A stretch of DNA of 64,000 nt, taken from positions 2,460,051 to 2,524,050 of the forward strand of contig DS999531.1 of NCBI GenBank assembly GCA_000158135.1. Direction: 5' to 3'. This document shows positions 1 through 9,451 of this stretch, in pieces. Every line of letters begins with the position of its first letter. Within the stretch, counting starts at the first letter, position 1. A program made the position numbers and the translations under genes. The notes beneath the pieces were generated by a model, which searched no databases, was not told the origin of the DNA, and worked only from the letters and a program-made list of their open reading frames with translations. The stretch comes from Rhodobacteraceae bacterium KLH11 (GTDB taxonomy: Bacteria; Pseudomonadota; Alphaproteobacteria; Rhodobacterales; Rhodobacteraceae).

Positions 1-1285
1 TGACCATCGGGTTTTCCAGATTTTCAACGATGGCCTTGAGCAGCTCTGCGCCAAGGGCACCATCGATGACGCGGTGATCGACCGACATTGTCACGGACAT
101 GACCGTGGCAACTGTCAGCTCTCCGTCATCGCCAACGACCGGCTTCTTGACGCCGGTGCCGACGGCCAGAATACCCGCGTGGGGGGGATTCACGATCGCG
201 TCGAAATTGTCGATCCCGAACATGCCCAGATTCGACACAGCGAAGGTGCCGCCCTGATACTCATGCGGGGCCAGTTTGCGCTCGCGCGCGCGGCCTGCGA
301 GGTCTTTCATCTCGGACGAAAGGGCTGAGAGCGACTTGGTGTCGGCATCCTGCAGCACCGGCGTGAACAGACCGCCTTCGATGGCGACAGCGACGGCCAC
401 GTCCGAGGGTTTGAGTTGCAGCACCCGATCACCGGCCCAGACGGCGTTGCATTCGGGAACCTGCTGCAGCGCATTGGCCACGGCTTTGATGATGAAGTCA
501 TTGACGCTGAGTTTGACGCCGCGGCCTTCGAGTTGCTTGTTCAACTGGCTGCGGAATTTCAGCAGGGCGTCCAGCTTGATATCCCGGCGCAGATAGAAAT
601 GCGGGATGGTCTGTTTGGCTTCGCCCAGACGCGCGGCAATGGTCTTGCGCATGCCATCAAGCTGGATTTCCTCGTACTCGCGACCCTCATACATACGGGC
701 CACCATGTCGGCGGAGGGGCCAGCAGGCGCAGCGGCGGGCGCTGGTGCAGCCGCAGGGGCGGGAGCTGCTGCCGGAGCCGCCGTGGCGCTTTCCACATCC
801 GCTTTGACGATCCGGCCATGCGGACCGGAACCGGCGATCTGCGCCAGATCCAGACCTTTCTGTGCGGCAATCCGACGGGCCAGTGGGGAGGCAAAGATAC
901 GGCCGCCATCCGCTTTGACCGGCGCTGCCGGAGCGGGGGCGGGCGCCTCGGGTGCCGCTGGCGCGGCAGCCTCGTTGCCCGCGGCGGCTGGCGCCGCCTC
1001 AGGGGCCTTGGCAGGCGTGGCCGCGATATCATCAGCGCTTTCGCCATCTTCCAGCAGAACCGCGATGGCGGTGTTGACCCTGACCCCTTCAGAGCCTTCG
1101 GGGATCAGGATCTTGCCAATGGTGCCTTCGTCAACAGCCTCGAATTCCATCGTGGCCTTGTCGGTTTCGATCTCGGCCAGCAGGTCACCGGAGGAGACGG
1201 TATCGCCTTCCTTGACCAGCCATTTGGCAAGTGTGCCTTCCTCCATCGTGGGTGAAAGGGCGGGCATCAGAATTTCGGTGGGCAT
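1..1285 (-). CDS. pdhC: Pyruvate dehydrogenase E2, dihydrolipoamide acetyltransferase (3' end cut by window edge)
   Basis: E2 core of the pyruvate dehydrogenase complex, moving the acetyl group from E1 to CoA. About 428 residues are visible: a lipoyl domain (about residues 2-78, lipoyl lysine in DKATMEFE at K43), an Ala/Pro linker, a peripheral-subunit-binding domain (about 127-165, starting [14 protein letters not shown]), a second Ala/Pro linker, and the acyltransferase domain with the catalytic DHRVIDG motif near the window edge. Only the last few residues are missing. The start ATG has an AAGGAG that overlaps the pdhB stop, 10 bases upstream. Third gene of pdhA-pdhB-pdhC. Identification is secure; the exact C-terminus is not visible. 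Confidence 0.97.
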   Translation of the reverse strand, partial: MPTEILMPALSPTMEEGTLAKWLVKEGDTVSSGDLLAEIETDKATMEFEAVDEGTIGKILIPEGSEGVRVNTAIAVLLEDGESADDIAATPAKAPEAAPAAAGNEAAAPAAPEAPAPAPAAPVKADGGRIFASPLARRIAAQKGLDLAQIAGSGPHGRIVKADVESATAAPAAAPAPAAAPAPAAAPAGPSADMVARMYEGREYEEIQLDGMRKTIAARLGEAKQTIPHFYLRRDIKLDALLKFRSQLNKQLEGRGVKLSVNDFIIKAVANALQQVPECNAVWAGDRVLQLKPSDVAVAVAIEGGLFTPVLQDADTKSLSALSSEMKDLAGRARERKLAPHEYQGGTFAVSNLGMFGIDNFDAIVNPPHAGILAVGTGVKKPVVGDDGELTVATVMSVTMSVDHRVIDGALGAELLKAIVENLENPMV

Positions 1286-1299
1286 CTGTCTGTCGCTCC

Positions 1300-2673
1300 T
1301 TACCGGTAGGTCACTTGTTTGACGGCTTCGATCACCTCATCCGTGGTGATCAGCGCCAGCTTTTCGAGGTTCGCCGCATAAGGCATCGGCACATCCTTGC
1401 CGGTGCAGTTGATGACCGGCGCGTCGAGATAATCGAACGCTTCCTGCATCACCACCGAACTGATGTAATTGCCGACCGAGCCTTGTGGCCAGCCTTCTTC
1501 GACGGTGACAAGGCGGTTGGTTTTCATCACCGAATTGAGGATCGCGCCGGTGTCCATCGGGCGGATGGTGCGCAGGTCGATCACTTCGGCGCTGATGCCG
1601 TCTTCGGCCAGTTTGTCAGCGGCTTCCAGCGCGTATTGCATGCCGATGCCGAAGCTGACGATGGTCACGTCCGAGCCTTCGCGCCAGATGCGGGCCTTGC
1701 CCAGCGGGATGGTCAGGTCATCAACCTGTGGCATGTCGAAAGAGCGACCGTAGAGGATTTCGTTTTCCAGAAACACCACCGGGTTGGGATCGCGGATCGC
1801 TGATTTCAGCAGGCCTTTGGCATCGGCGGCCGAATAGGGCATCACAACTTTCAGGCCGGGGATCTGCATGTACCATGCCGTGTAATCCTGACTGTGCTGC
1901 GCAGCCACGCGGGCGGCGGCACCGTTGGGGCCACGGAATACGATGGGGCAACCCATCTGACCGCCGGACATATAAAGCGTCTTGGCAGCGGAGTTGATGA
2001 TCTGGTCAATCGCCTGCATGGCGAAGTTGAAGGTCATGAACTCGACAATCGGTTTCAGCCCGCCGAAGGCCGAACCGACGGCGATCCCGGCAAAGCCGTG
2101 TTCGGTGATCGGGGTATCGATCACGCGTTTGGCGCCGAATTCGTCCAGCAAACCCTGAGAGATTTTGTAGGCCCCCTGATATTCGGCGACTTCTTCGCCC
2201 ATCAGGTAGACATCTTCATCGCCGCGCATTTCTTCGGCCATGGCGTCGCGCAGGGCTTCGCGTACAGTCTGTTGCGCCATCTCGGCATCAGCGGGCCAGT
2301 CGGGCGACAGGTCCACCACAGGGGCTGCGGGGGCGGTTGCGACGGGAGCGGCCTCCTCAACCGCCGCAGGGGCGGCCTCGGTTCCCGCTGCGGCTGCGGG
2401 GGCAGCCGCGGGCAGGGCAGAGGCGTCTTCGCCTTCCTCAACCAGGATCGCGATAGGAGTGTTTACCTTGACCCCTTCGGCGCCTTCCTCAATCAGGATC
2501 TTGCCGATGATACCTTCGTCGACAGCTTCGAACTCCATCGTCGCTTTGTCGGTCTCAATCTCGGCCATGATGTCGCCTGAAGATACGGTGTCGCCTTCCT
2601 TGACCAGCCATTTGGCCAGCGTGCCTTCTTCCATCGTGGGCGAAAGGGCGGGCATCAGAATTTCGGTTGCCAT
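1300..2673 (-). CDS. pdhB: Pyruvate dehydrogenase E1 component, beta subunit with N-terminal lipoyl domain
   Basis: Beta subunit of the thiamine-diphosphate E1 enzyme that decarboxylates pyruvate. Its 457 residues comprise a lipoyl domain (about 2-78, lysine K43 in DKATMEFE), an Ala/Pro-rich linker (about 85-125) and the transketolase-like E1-beta domain. The extra lipoyl domain on E1-beta is typical of alphaproteobacterial complexes, and its first 80 residues are nearly identical to those of the neighbouring pdhC, pointing to domain duplication or gene conversion. It lies 15 bases after pdhA and 14 bases before pdhC, so it is clearly in one operon with them. Confidence 0.97.
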   Translation of the reverse strand: MATEILMPALSPTMEEGTLAKWLVKEGDTVSSGDIMAEIETDKATMEFEAVDEGIIGKILIEEGAEGVKVNTPIAILVEEGEDASALPAAAPAAAAGTEAAPAAVEEAAPVATAPAAPVVDLSPDWPADAEMAQQTVREALRDAMAEEMRGDEDVYLMGEEVAEYQGAYKISQGLLDEFGAKRVIDTPITEHGFAGIAVGSAFGGLKPIVEFMTFNFAMQAIDQIINSAAKTLYMSGGQMGCPIVFRGPNGAAARVAAQHSQDYTAWYMQIPGLKVVMPYSAADAKGLLKSAIRDPNPVVFLENEILYGRSFDMPQVDDLTIPLGKARIWREGSDVTIVSFGIGMQYALEAADKLAEDGISAEVIDLRTIRPMDTGAILNSVMKTNRLVTVEEGWPQGSVGNYISSVVMQEAFDYLDAPVINCTGKDVPMPYAANLEKLALITTDEVIEAVKQVTYR

Positions 2674-2688
2674 GTCTTAATCGTCCTC

Positions 2689-3678
2689 TCAGGCGTAAAT
2701 GTCGGTCCAAAGCTCGTCCAGCGACGGCTCGGGGCTTTCTTTTGAGAATTCGGCGGCCTGGTTGACGATCTCTTTGATTTCCTTGTCGATCGCTTTCAGG
2801 TCGTCTTCACTGGCGTGTTTCCCGGTCAGCAGCAGCTCGCGCACATGTTCAATCGGGTCGCTTTGCTCGCGAACCTTCTGAACCTCTTCGCGGGTCCGGT
2901 ACTTGGCCGGGTCGGACATCGAGTGGCCACGATAGCGGTATGTCTTCACTTCCAGAATGTAAGGGCCTTTGCCCGCGCGGCAGTGGGCGACAGCTTTCTC
3001 ACCCGCTTCTTTGACCGCCAGAACATCCATACCGTTGACGATTTCGCCGGGAATGCCGAAAGCCTCGCCACGGTGATAGATATCTTTGGTCGAGGTCGAG
3101 CGTGTCTGAGCCGTGCCCATGGCGTATTGGTTGTTCTCAATCACGAAGATCACGGGAAGATCCCAAATGGCGGCCATGTTGAACGTCTCATAGACCTGAC
3201 CCTGGTTTGCAGCACCATCGCCGAAATAGGTGAAGGTGACACCGCCATTCTCTTTGTATTTGTCCGCGAAGGCGAGACCCGCGCCAAGCGGAACCTGCGC
3301 GCCGACGATACCGTGGCCACCATAGAAGTGTTTCTCTTTCGAGAACATGTGCATCGAGCCGCCTTTGCCCTTGGACAGGCCCCCTTCACGCCCGGTAAGT
3401 TCGGCCATCACACCGCCGGGTTCCATGCCGCAGGCCAGCATGTGACCATGATCGCGGTAAGAGGTAATCCGCTTGTCACCTTCTTTCGCGGCTGCTTCGA
3501 GGCCGACCACGACAGCTTCCTGTCCGATATAAAGGTGGCAGAACCCACCGATCAGACCCATGCCGTAAAGCTGACCTGCTTTTTCCTCGAATCGGCGGAT
3601 CAGCAGCATCTCTCGGTAGTAGGTTTTGAGTTCCTCCGCAGAAACATTTGGTTTCTTTGTGGTTTTTCGCGCAGCCAT
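2689..3678 (-). CDS. pdhA: Pyruvate dehydrogenase E1 component, alpha subunit
   Basis: Alpha subunit of pyruvate dehydrogenase E1, 329 residues. The thiamine-diphosphate motif runs from GDGAANQGQ to ENNQYAMGT, and the loop YRYRGHSMSDPAKYR matches the E1-alpha phosphorylation-loop region. The ATG start is preceded by a purine-rich GGGGGAG about 10 bases upstream. First gene of the operon with pdhB and pdhC. A strong palindrome, shared with the lpdA promoter region, lies 26-47 bases upstream of the start and is the likely control site. Confidence 0.97.
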   Translation of the reverse strand: MAARKTTKKPNVSAEELKTYYREMLLIRRFEEKAGQLYGMGLIGGFCHLYIGQEAVVVGLEAAAKEGDKRITSYRDHGHMLACGMEPGGVMAELTGREGGLSKGKGGSMHMFSKEKHFYGGHGIVGAQVPLGAGLAFADKYKENGGVTFTYFGDGAANQGQVYETFNMAAIWDLPVIFVIENNQYAMGTAQTRSTSTKDIYHRGEAFGIPGEIVNGMDVLAVKEAGEKAVAHCRAGKGPYILEVKTYRYRGHSMSDPAKYRTREEVQKVREQSDPIEHVRELLLTGKHASEDDLKAIDKEIKEIVNQAAEFSKESPEPSLDELWTDIYA

Positions 3679-3703
3679 GGTGGCGATCTCCCCCTCTCGG
3701 ACA

Positions 3704-3725
3704 GATAGTTTAGCGTTAAACTATC
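3704..3725. promoter_or_regulatory. Palindromic operator upstream of the pdhABC operon
   Basis: Perfect 9-base arms GATAGTTTA and TAAACTATC flank a GCGT centre, in the leader between pdhA and the divergent sulfotransferase-like gene. The core TAGTTTA-N-CG-N-TAAACTA recurs upstream of lpdA at 19511-19528. A repressor or activator dimer site for PDH genes is inferred; the protein that binds it is not identified. Confidence 0.75.
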
Positions 3726-3883
3726 TCATAGAACATTTCTCGGCATCTGGCGAGTGCAAATGTGACGCGGGGGAATTGGCGGTGTTGCATCACTGCCAAG
3801 CCGCTCTGATTGTGGAGATGAACTGGCTGTCATTTTCACACCACAAGAGTACAACATTCACAAATCAAGTTAGGTCCGTGCAA

Positions 3884-4570
3884 ATGATGATCCTGAAAGA
3901 ACAAAAGCTGGTGTTTATTAAAACCAAGAAAACTGCGGGGTCATCCATTGAAATAGCGCTTGGACAGTTGTTAAAGCCCGGCGATTTCGCTTCTCCTCTT
4001 ACGAATGATGAGGAACGCCTGCGTCGTGGTAAACGTAAGATTGTCCTGAATTCTGTAAAGCTACTGCGAGAGAGGGGCGGCGGTAAAGTTCGTGTGCGCG
4101 ATCCCCATGCCGGGTTTGAAGTTGTTAAGCGGTATTTGCCCGACATCGCAGAGGACTGCACGAGTTTTTGCGTCGAGCGAAACCCTTGGGACAAAGCGGT
4201 TTCAGCCTTCTACTTCTGGATGCACCAGCGAAAGCTGGAGATAACAAATCCGACTGACCAATTCGCAGGCTTTTGCCGAGCTCAGGTAAGATACTTTTCA
4301 AGTTTTGGGCAATATTCTGAAAATGGTGAAGTCGTTGTCGACAAGGTGCTTCAATATGACAACCTTCGAACGGAATTCGATGACTTCATGAAAGAAATGG
4401 GGGTAGAGGCCGTTTCATTGGATAGCGTCCGGGCGAAATCCGGAATTCGGAAATCAAAACGGTTTGAGCTATTCTACGGCGATGATTGGAGTTTCGAAAC
4501 CGTAGACCAGGTAGCAAAGGTGTTTCGTCGAGAAATAGACGTTTTTGGATACGACATCCCTCGAGCGTAG
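3884..4570 (+). CDS. Sulfotransferase family protein
   Basis: Putative PAPS-dependent sulfotransferase of 228 residues. Near the N-terminus FIKTKKTAGSSIE (residues 11-23) matches the 5'-phosphosulfate loop, and ERNPWDKAVSAF (about residue 97) matches the 3'-phosphate motif of the family. The acceptor cannot be told; roseobacter homologues are often linked to surface polysaccharide, which is only a guess here. Two adjacent ATGs (3884, 3887) are possible starts, with no strong ribosome site. Base composition is clearly more AT-rich than the neighbours, and the gene is opposed to the pdh and ftsB-pgk genes, suggesting insertion by transfer. Confidence 0.75.
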   Translation: MMILKEQKLVFIKTKKTAGSSIEIALGQLLKPGDFASPLTNDEERLRRGKRKIVLNSVKLLRERGGGKVRVRDPHAGFEVVKRYLPDIAEDCTSFCVERNPWDKAVSAFYFWMHQRKLEITNPTDQFAGFCRAQVRYFSSFGQYSENGEVVVDKVLQYDNLRTEFDDFMKEMGVEAVSLDSVRAKSGIRKSKRFELFYGDDWSFETVDQVAKVFRREIDVFGYDIPRA

Positions 4571-4612
4571 CTGTGTGAACAGTCAATAACCCGCTTGTCT
4601 ATCTACCTGCGG

Positions 4613-4921
4613 TCAGCGAATAACGATCTCGTCAGAGCGGATCATGCCCAGAACCGAGCGTGCCTGTTGGTCCAGCAGATCAAGGTCAAGATAGGTATCT
4701 GACAGGCGGTGGGTCAGGTTTTCCATCCTCACAATCTCGTCCTTGAGCTGGTTCAGATCCTGTGAGAGCGCATCGCGTTCAGCAGCGATTTCGACCCGGC
4801 GAAACAGGCCATAATCGCCCTGCACTGCGGCAAATGTGAAATAGACGCCCAGCATGAAAGCGACCGAGAAGAATATGAATGCACCCAAACCGGGCCGATG
4901 GGAACGGGTCACTGTGTTCAC
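4613..4921 (-). CDS. ftsB: FtsB/DivIC-type septum formation initiator
   Basis: Small cell-division protein of 102 residues: a short basic cytoplasmic N-terminus, one membrane helix (about 13-32) and a periplasmic coiled coil (about 40-75), the usual FtsB architecture. FtsB acts with FtsL and FtsQ at the divisome. Its place between pgk and the pdh operon is common in Rhodobacterales. The membership rests on layout and context more than on a catalytic motif. Confidence 0.85.
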   Translation of the reverse strand: MNTVTRSHRPGLGAFIFFSVAFMLGVYFTFAAVQGDYGLFRRVEIAAERDALSQDLNQLKDEIVRMENLTHRLSDTYLDLDLLDQQARSVLGMIRSDEIVIR

Positions 4922-5050
4922 TGCCGAATTACAAACTGCCTCAGAAACGTACCCTTGGCGGGTATCTCAACGCAGTATGTCACAGGTGATTCGGCTTGTG
5001 AATCCCTTTTGAAACAAAAAGCTGCTGTCTGATTATCCGGCAGCCGACAC

Positions 5051-6241
5051 TTACTGATCCAGTGCCGCGACGCCCGGCAGGGTTTTGCCCTCCATCCACT
5101 CCAGAAAGGCACCGCCCGCGGTCGAGATATAGGTGAAATCTTTCGCCGCGCCCGAGGCATTCAGCGCGGCGACGGTGTCGCCTCCGCCTGCGACCGAAGT
5201 CAGCTTGCCCGCGCGGGTCAATGTTGCGGCCTTTAGCGCGGCTGCGTTGGTGGCGGCGTCAAACGGGGTCAGTTCAAACGCGCCCAGCGGGCCGTTCCAG
5301 ATCAGGGTCTGACTTCGGTCCAGTACCTCGGATATTGCGGTCACACTTTCGGGGCCTGCGTCCAGAATCATCGCGTCTGAGGGGCATTGATCTGCTGGCA
5401 GAACCTGATGTGGCGCGTTGGCCTTGAATGCCCCGGCCACCACAATGTCGCTTGGCAGCACGATGGTGCAGCCTGCGGCTTCGGCCTTACGCATAATCCC
5501 GGCGGCGGTATCGGACATGGCGCGTTCGGCCAGAGATTTGCCGACGTCCAGCCCTTTGGCCACCAAAAAGGTATTCGCCATGCCGCCGCCGATCACAAGA
5601 TAGTCGACTTTCTCGATCAGGTTGCCCAGCAGGTCCAGCTTGGTTGATACTTTTGCGCCACCAACAACGGCAGTGACGGGCCGCTTGGGCGTGCCCAAAG
5701 CGGCCTCAAGCGCGCTCAATTCCTGCTGCATCAGGCGCCCGGCGCAAGCGGGCAGCAGACGGGCCAGCGCCTCGGTCGAGCTATGGGCGCGGTGTGCTGC
5801 CGAGAAGGCGTCGTTGCAATAGATGTCACCCAGCTTTGCCATACCTTCGGCAAGGGGTACGCTGTTCTTGGTTTCTTCGGCATGAAACCGGGTGTTTTCC
5901 AGCAAGAGAACCTCGCCCCCCGCAAGCGCAGCGGCTGCGGTCTCGGCCTCATGGCCCACGCAATCGTCGGCAAAGCGCACGGGAACGCCAAATGCGGCCT
6001 CCAGCGTGGGCACCAGCTGTTTCAGTGACATCTCGGGCACGTGCCGCCCGCCGGGGCGTCCGAAATGTGCCAGCAGGATCGGCCGGCCGCCTGCGCCAAG
6101 AATGTCGCGCACAGTTGGCACGATACGCCGGATACGGGTATCATCCGTGACGACACCATCCGCGACGGGGACGTTGATATCCACACGCACCAGAACCCGT
6201 TTGCCGCCCAGTTCCATATCGTCCAGAGATTTCCAGCCCAT
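5051..6241 (-). CDS. pgk: Phosphoglycerate kinase
   Basis: Glycolytic/Calvin-cycle kinase converting 1,3-bisphosphoglycerate and ADP to 3-phosphoglycerate and ATP; 396 residues, normal for the family. Visible signatures: [11 protein letters not shown] near the N-terminus (substrate binding), the GPLGAFE nucleotide motif and [10 protein letters not shown] near the C-terminus. The ATG has AAGGA about 8 bases upstream. Followed on the same strand by ftsB after about 130 bases. Confidence 0.98.
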   Translation of the reverse strand: MGWKSLDDMELGGKRVLVRVDINVPVADGVVTDDTRIRRIVPTVRDILGAGGRPILLAHFGRPGGRHVPEMSLKQLVPTLEAAFGVPVRFADDCVGHEAETAAAALAGGEVLLLENTRFHAEETKNSVPLAEGMAKLGDIYCNDAFSAAHRAHSSTEALARLLPACAGRLMQQELSALEAALGTPKRPVTAVVGGAKVSTKLDLLGNLIEKVDYLVIGGGMANTFLVAKGLDVGKSLAERAMSDTAAGIMRKAEAAGCTIVLPSDIVVAGAFKANAPHQVLPADQCPSDAMILDAGPESVTAISEVLDRSQTLIWNGPLGAFELTPFDAATNAAALKAATLTRAGKLTSVAGGGDTVAALNASGAAKDFTYISTAGGAFLEWMEGKTLPGVAALDQ

Positions 6242-6377
6242 CGCGCTTATCCTTGCCCATTGAATCCTGTTTCAGGCGGTTCTTTTCCTGCATTTTGCCC
6301 TCAGGTCAATGCGTCACTTGGCATTCGCGCGCCTGCGTCATAGGTATTTGCGCAAGTTTCAAAGACAGGAGGGCCAG

Positions 6378-6884
6378 ATGGCCGAGATCAAAGACCCCGA
6401 AAACACGATCATCATCGAGTTGAAAGACGGCAATGTCGTGATTGAACTGCTGCCCGATGTGGCCCCGCAGCACAGCGCGCGGATGAAGGAACTGGCCCGT
6501 GGCGGCGAATATGACAACGTGGCCTTTCACCGTGTGATTGACGGGTTCATGGCGCAAACCGGCGACGTGCAGCACGGTGACATGGAAGACGGGTTCAACC
6601 TGAGCCGCGCGGGCACAGGCGGCTCGTCGCTGCCGAACGTTCCCGCCGAATTCTCGAAACTGCCCCATGATCGCGGCACGCTGGGCGCGGCGCGCTCGGC
6701 CAGCCCGGATTCGGCCAATTCCCAGTTCTTCATCAACTTCAAAGACAACCACTTCCTGAACGGTCAGTACACCGTTTACGGTCGTGTCATCGACGGGATG
6801 GAGCATGTGGACGCCATCGTCCGGGGCGAACCGCCAGCAAGCCCTGACCGGATGATCAGCGTCAAGGTGGCCGCCGATGCATAA
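6378..6884 (+). CDS. Cytoplasmic cyclophilin-type peptidyl-prolyl isomerase
   Basis: Proline isomerase of 168 residues without a signal peptide, so probably cytoplasmic. Cyclophilin motifs FHRVIDGFMAQTGD and ANSQFFI are intact. The start is set by an excellent AGGAGGG (6367-6373) four bases before the ATG; an upstream in-frame start is less likely. It overlaps the next cyclophilin by eight bases, so the two are cotranscribed and coupled. Confidence 0.96.
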   Translation: MAEIKDPENTIIIELKDGNVVIELLPDVAPQHSARMKELARGGEYDNVAFHRVIDGFMAQTGDVQHGDMEDGFNLSRAGTGGSSLPNVPAEFSKLPHDRGTLGAARSASPDSANSQFFINFKDNHFLNGQYTVYGRVIDGMEHVDAIVRGEPPASPDRMISVKVAADA

Positions 6885-7425
6885 GTTTGCTGCCGTATTC
6901 GCCCTGTTGGCCAGCCCTGCGCTGGCAACCGGCCTTGAGATCGAAATCGAAGGTGAGGGGGCTAATGGCACCGTCACCGTCGACCTGTTCGAAGACCTTG
7001 CGCCCAAACATGTCGAACAGATCACCGCTCTGGCGGCTGGCGGCCAATATGATGGCGTGGTGTTCCACCGCGTCATCGATGGCTTCATGGCACAGACCGG
7101 AGATGTTGAACATGGCCGTCTGGGCGCCGACCTGCGGCGCGCGGGTACCGGCGGGTCTGACCGGCCCGACCTGCCTGCCGAGTTCTCGGATTACAATTAT
7201 GACCGGGGTGTTGTGGGCATGGCCCGGGCGCAGGACCCTGACAGTGCGAACTCGCAGTTCTTCATCATGTTTGAACCGGGTCCGTTCCTGAATGGCCAAT
7301 ACACTGTTGTTGGTCAGGTTACGGGTGGCATGGATGTGGTTGATGCGATCAAGCGGGGCGATGGCCCGAATGGCGCAGTGATCGGTCAGCCGGATTCGAT
7401 GAAAAAGGTCACTGTGACCGAATAA
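6877..7425 (+). CDS. Exported cyclophilin-type peptidyl-prolyl isomerase
   Basis: Second cyclophilin, 182 residues, with a short Sec-type signal (MHKFAAVFALLASPALA) that places it in the periplasm. FHRVIDGFMAQTGD and ANSQFFIMF are conserved. It begins inside the end of the cytoplasmic paralogue, giving a tandem cytoplasmic/periplasmic pair from an old duplication. A strong hairpin follows its stop. Confidence 0.95.
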   Translation: MHKFAAVFALLASPALATGLEIEIEGEGANGTVTVDLFEDLAPKHVEQITALAAGGQYDGVVFHRVIDGFMAQTGDVEHGRLGADLRRAGTGGSDRPDLPAEFSDYNYDRGVVGMARAQDPDSANSQFFIMFEPGPFLNGQYTVVGQVTGGMDVVDAIKRGDGPNGAVIGQPDSMKKVTVTE

Positions 7426-7434
7426 ATGAATGAA

Positions 7435-7472
7435 CCCCGGCGCGTGTTTGCGGGCCGGGGCTTCGTTTTGTC
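7435..7472 (+). terminator. Rho-independent terminator after the cyclophilin pair
   Basis: Stem CCCCGGC (7435-7441) with GCCGGGG (7454-7460), followed by a T-rich tail CTTCGTTTTGTC. It lies between convergent genes (cyclophilin and aquaporin). Confidence 0.7.
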
Positions 7473-7478
7473 GCTCGA

Positions 7479-8168
7479 TCAATCGTCCGACGACATCGCC
7501 CGCCAGATCAATGCGCCGATCGCACCGCCGATCAGAGGGGCGACCCAGAACAGCCAGAGCTGCGCCAGCGCCGGACCATCGGCAAACAGCGCCACGCCGG
7601 TTGACCGTGCCGGGTTCACCGAGGTGTTCGTCACCGGGATCGAGATCAGGTGGATCAGCGTCAGCCCCAGCCCGATCGCAATCGGGGCGAATCCCGCAGG
7701 CGCGCCGCTGGAGGTCGCGCCCAGAATGATCACGATGAAAAACGCGGTCAGGACGATTTCGATCACCAGCGCCGATATCAGGGAATAGCCTTCGGGCGAC
7801 GCCTCGCCATATCCGTTCGAGGCAAACCCTCCGACACCCTCAAAACCCGGCGCGCCGCTGACGATCAGATACAAGACGATGGCCGCAGCGATCGCGCCGA
7901 TCACCTGAGCGATCCAATAGGGGATCAGGTCCTTGGCCTCGAACCGGCCGCCAATCATCAGCCCAAGGCTGACTGCGGGGTTGAAATGCCCGCCCGAAAT
8001 ATGACCCACCGCATAAGCCATGGTCAGAACCGTCAGGCCGAAAGCAAAAGAGACGCCCAGCCAGCCGATGCCGACATCCGCGACACCTGCCGCCAGTACC
8101 GCACTGCCGCAGCCGCCCAGCACCAGCCAGAACGTGCCGAAGAATTCGGCCATGAGTTTTGATGACAT
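7479..8168 (-). CDS. aqpZ: Aquaporin Z-type water channel
   Basis: Six-helix aquaporin of 229 residues with both NPA boxes ([11 protein letters not shown] at about 63-65, SVNPARS at 185-187). The selectivity-filter histidine (about 173) and arginine after the second NPA (188) indicate a water channel rather than a glycerol facilitator. The start is fixed by GGAGGG seven bases before the ATG at 8168; a longer frame upstream has no ribosome site and unrelated sequence. Confidence 0.95.
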   Translation of the reverse strand: MSSKLMAEFFGTFWLVLGGCGSAVLAAGVADVGIGWLGVSFAFGLTVLTMAYAVGHISGGHFNPAVSLGLMIGGRFEAKDLIPYWIAQVIGAIAAAIVLYLIVSGAPGFEGVGGFASNGYGEASPEGYSLISALVIEIVLTAFFIVIILGATSSGAPAGFAPIAIGLGLTLIHLISIPVTNTSVNPARSTGVALFADGPALAQLWLFWVAPLIGGAIGALIWRAMSSDD

Positions 8169-8408
8169 GAAAAGCCCTCCTGAAATCAATGGCTTTAAGG
8201 TTAATTCAAAAAACGTTTTTTGTGAAACTGTAGATTGTGGGGAATTTTCCTTCAAGACACGCCAGATAGTGAGTGCTGTTAGGGAATATGCTTATTCCGG
8301 TGTGCTGGCGATTGAGAACGACTACGCTCGACCCAACTTGCGTTTTTCTCCTTTGCGCCCCAATGTCCGGTATCGGTTGTGGGCTTGCGATGTGGTGGGG
8401 GTATCAAA

Positions 8409-8774
8409 GTGAAGTTCAAAAAGCTGTATTCGGATGCTCAAGGCGAAAGCCATTGGAAAGACATCGAAGTCGAACTTGAAGAGCAAAGCTTTGCACCACC
8501 TGCGAAAGCAATCGAGATTTCAAAGCCAGAAGCCGTCAAGCAAACCATGTTCTTGAGACTCAAGAAGGGTTGGGATGAGCCAATTCATCCCACGCCTGTC
8601 GCTCAAAAGCTCATTTGTCTTTCTGGCTCAGTGCGCGTGACCGCGAGCGACGGGGAATTCAGGGATATTGGTCCGGGTGACGTCTGGCATATGGAAGACA
8701 AGCACGGCAAAGGCCACCACACAGTTGTAACAAGCGATGATGATTTTCTTTCGATGATCGTGCAGTACGAGTAG
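8409..8774 (+). CDS. Small cupin-domain protein
   Basis: Protein of 121 residues with a cupin core (GSVRVTASDGEFRDIGPGDVW, then KGHHTVV), a beta-barrel fold used by many metal enzymes and binding proteins. No substrate can be assigned. A GTG start at 8409 follows a G-rich stretch (8394-8400); another GTG at 8379 is possible. The gene and the 240 bases before it are more AT-rich than the flanks and it stands alone, so it may be acquired. Confidence 0.7.
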   Translation: MKFKKLYSDAQGESHWKDIEVELEEQSFAPPAKAIEISKPEAVKQTMFLRLKKGWDEPIHPTPVAQKLICLSGSVRVTASDGEFRDIGPGDVWHMEDKHGKGHHTVVTSDDDFLSMIVQYE

Positions 8775-8890
8775 CGGCGGCAGCGCAGACCAAGCCCTCC
8801 TGATCAACCAAGCGGATTGCGGCACTTGCGCGGTGTAATGCCGTTTCGTGCCGCATTGAGGTCATTGTCGGATTTAGACGAACACCCCTA

Positions 8891-8925
8891 AAACAAAAAA
8901 ACGCCGCAGGGAATCCTGCGGCGTT
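8891..8925 (-). terminator. Rho-independent terminator of the M23-bactofilin operon
   Basis: Perfect 11-base stem AACGCCGCAGG (8900-8910) and CCTGCGGCGTT (8915-8925) with a four-base loop, followed on the minus strand by TTTTTTGTTT. It lies 26 bases after the bactofilin stop. Confidence 0.92.
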
Positions 8926-8950
8926 GCTGATTGGTCTTGCCGACAGGTGT

Positions 8951-9451
8951 TTACTGCTTTACTTCCGCCGCCGGGTTGGCACCCGACTTGCCACCGCGAC
9001 CGGGATTCAGGGGGTCGTCCTGACGCTGCACGGAACCTTCGAAATGCGCACCGCTTTCGATGGCGATGGTCTTGTGGATGATGTCGCCTTCGACACGCGC
9101 GGTCGAGGTCAGGCGGACCTTCAGGCCACGCACGCGGCCCACGATGCGACCGTTGACCACAACGTCATCCGCAGTGACTTCGCCCTTGATGGTGGCGGTT
9201 TCGCCGATGGTCAGCAGATGGGCGCGGATATCGCCTTCGATCGTGCCTTCGACCTGAATATCGCCTGAGGTCTTGATGTTGCCGGTGATGTGCAGATCAG
9301 AGGACAAAACAGACGCGGGCGGCTTGGGCTTGGGCGGGGTGCTGGCTTTGGCTTCAGCCGGTGCAGGTGCCGCCGGGGTGGCCGGTGCGGCCGGTTTTGC
9401 TGCCTCAGTCTTTTCCGATCCGGGTTCGTTGATTTTGCTCTTAGAAAACAT
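8951..9451 (-). CDS. Bactofilin (DUF583) cytoskeletal polymer protein
   Basis: Bactofilins polymerise without nucleotide and act as scaffolds for cell-wall enzymes. The 166 residues hold an Ala/Pro/Lys-rich flexible N-terminal tail (about 1-48), the right-handed beta-helical core (about 50-140, repeats such as GNIKTSGDIQVEGTIEGDI) and a polar C-tail. The start overlaps the end of the upstream M23 peptidase by 11 bases. Coupling of a bactofilin to an M23 endopeptidase is a known arrangement in bacteria that shape their wall locally. Confidence 0.95.
   Translation of the reverse strand: MFSKSKINEPGSEKTEAAKPAAPATPAAPAPAEAKASTPPKPKPPASVLSSDLHITGNIKTSGDIQVEGTIEGDIRAHLLTIGETATIKGEVTADDVVVNGRIVGRVRGLKVRLTSTARVEGDIIHKTIAIESGAHFEGSVQRQDDPLNPGRGGKSGANPAAEVKQ

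Noticed and set aside
416-1255. Long plus-strand ORF of 279 codons opposite pdhC
   Set aside because: Antisense to a clear E2 gene, with composition and lack of motifs expected of a shadow frame.
5020-5050. Terminator after pgk
   Set aside because: Only a five-base GCTGC/GCAGC stem before a T run; not convincing.
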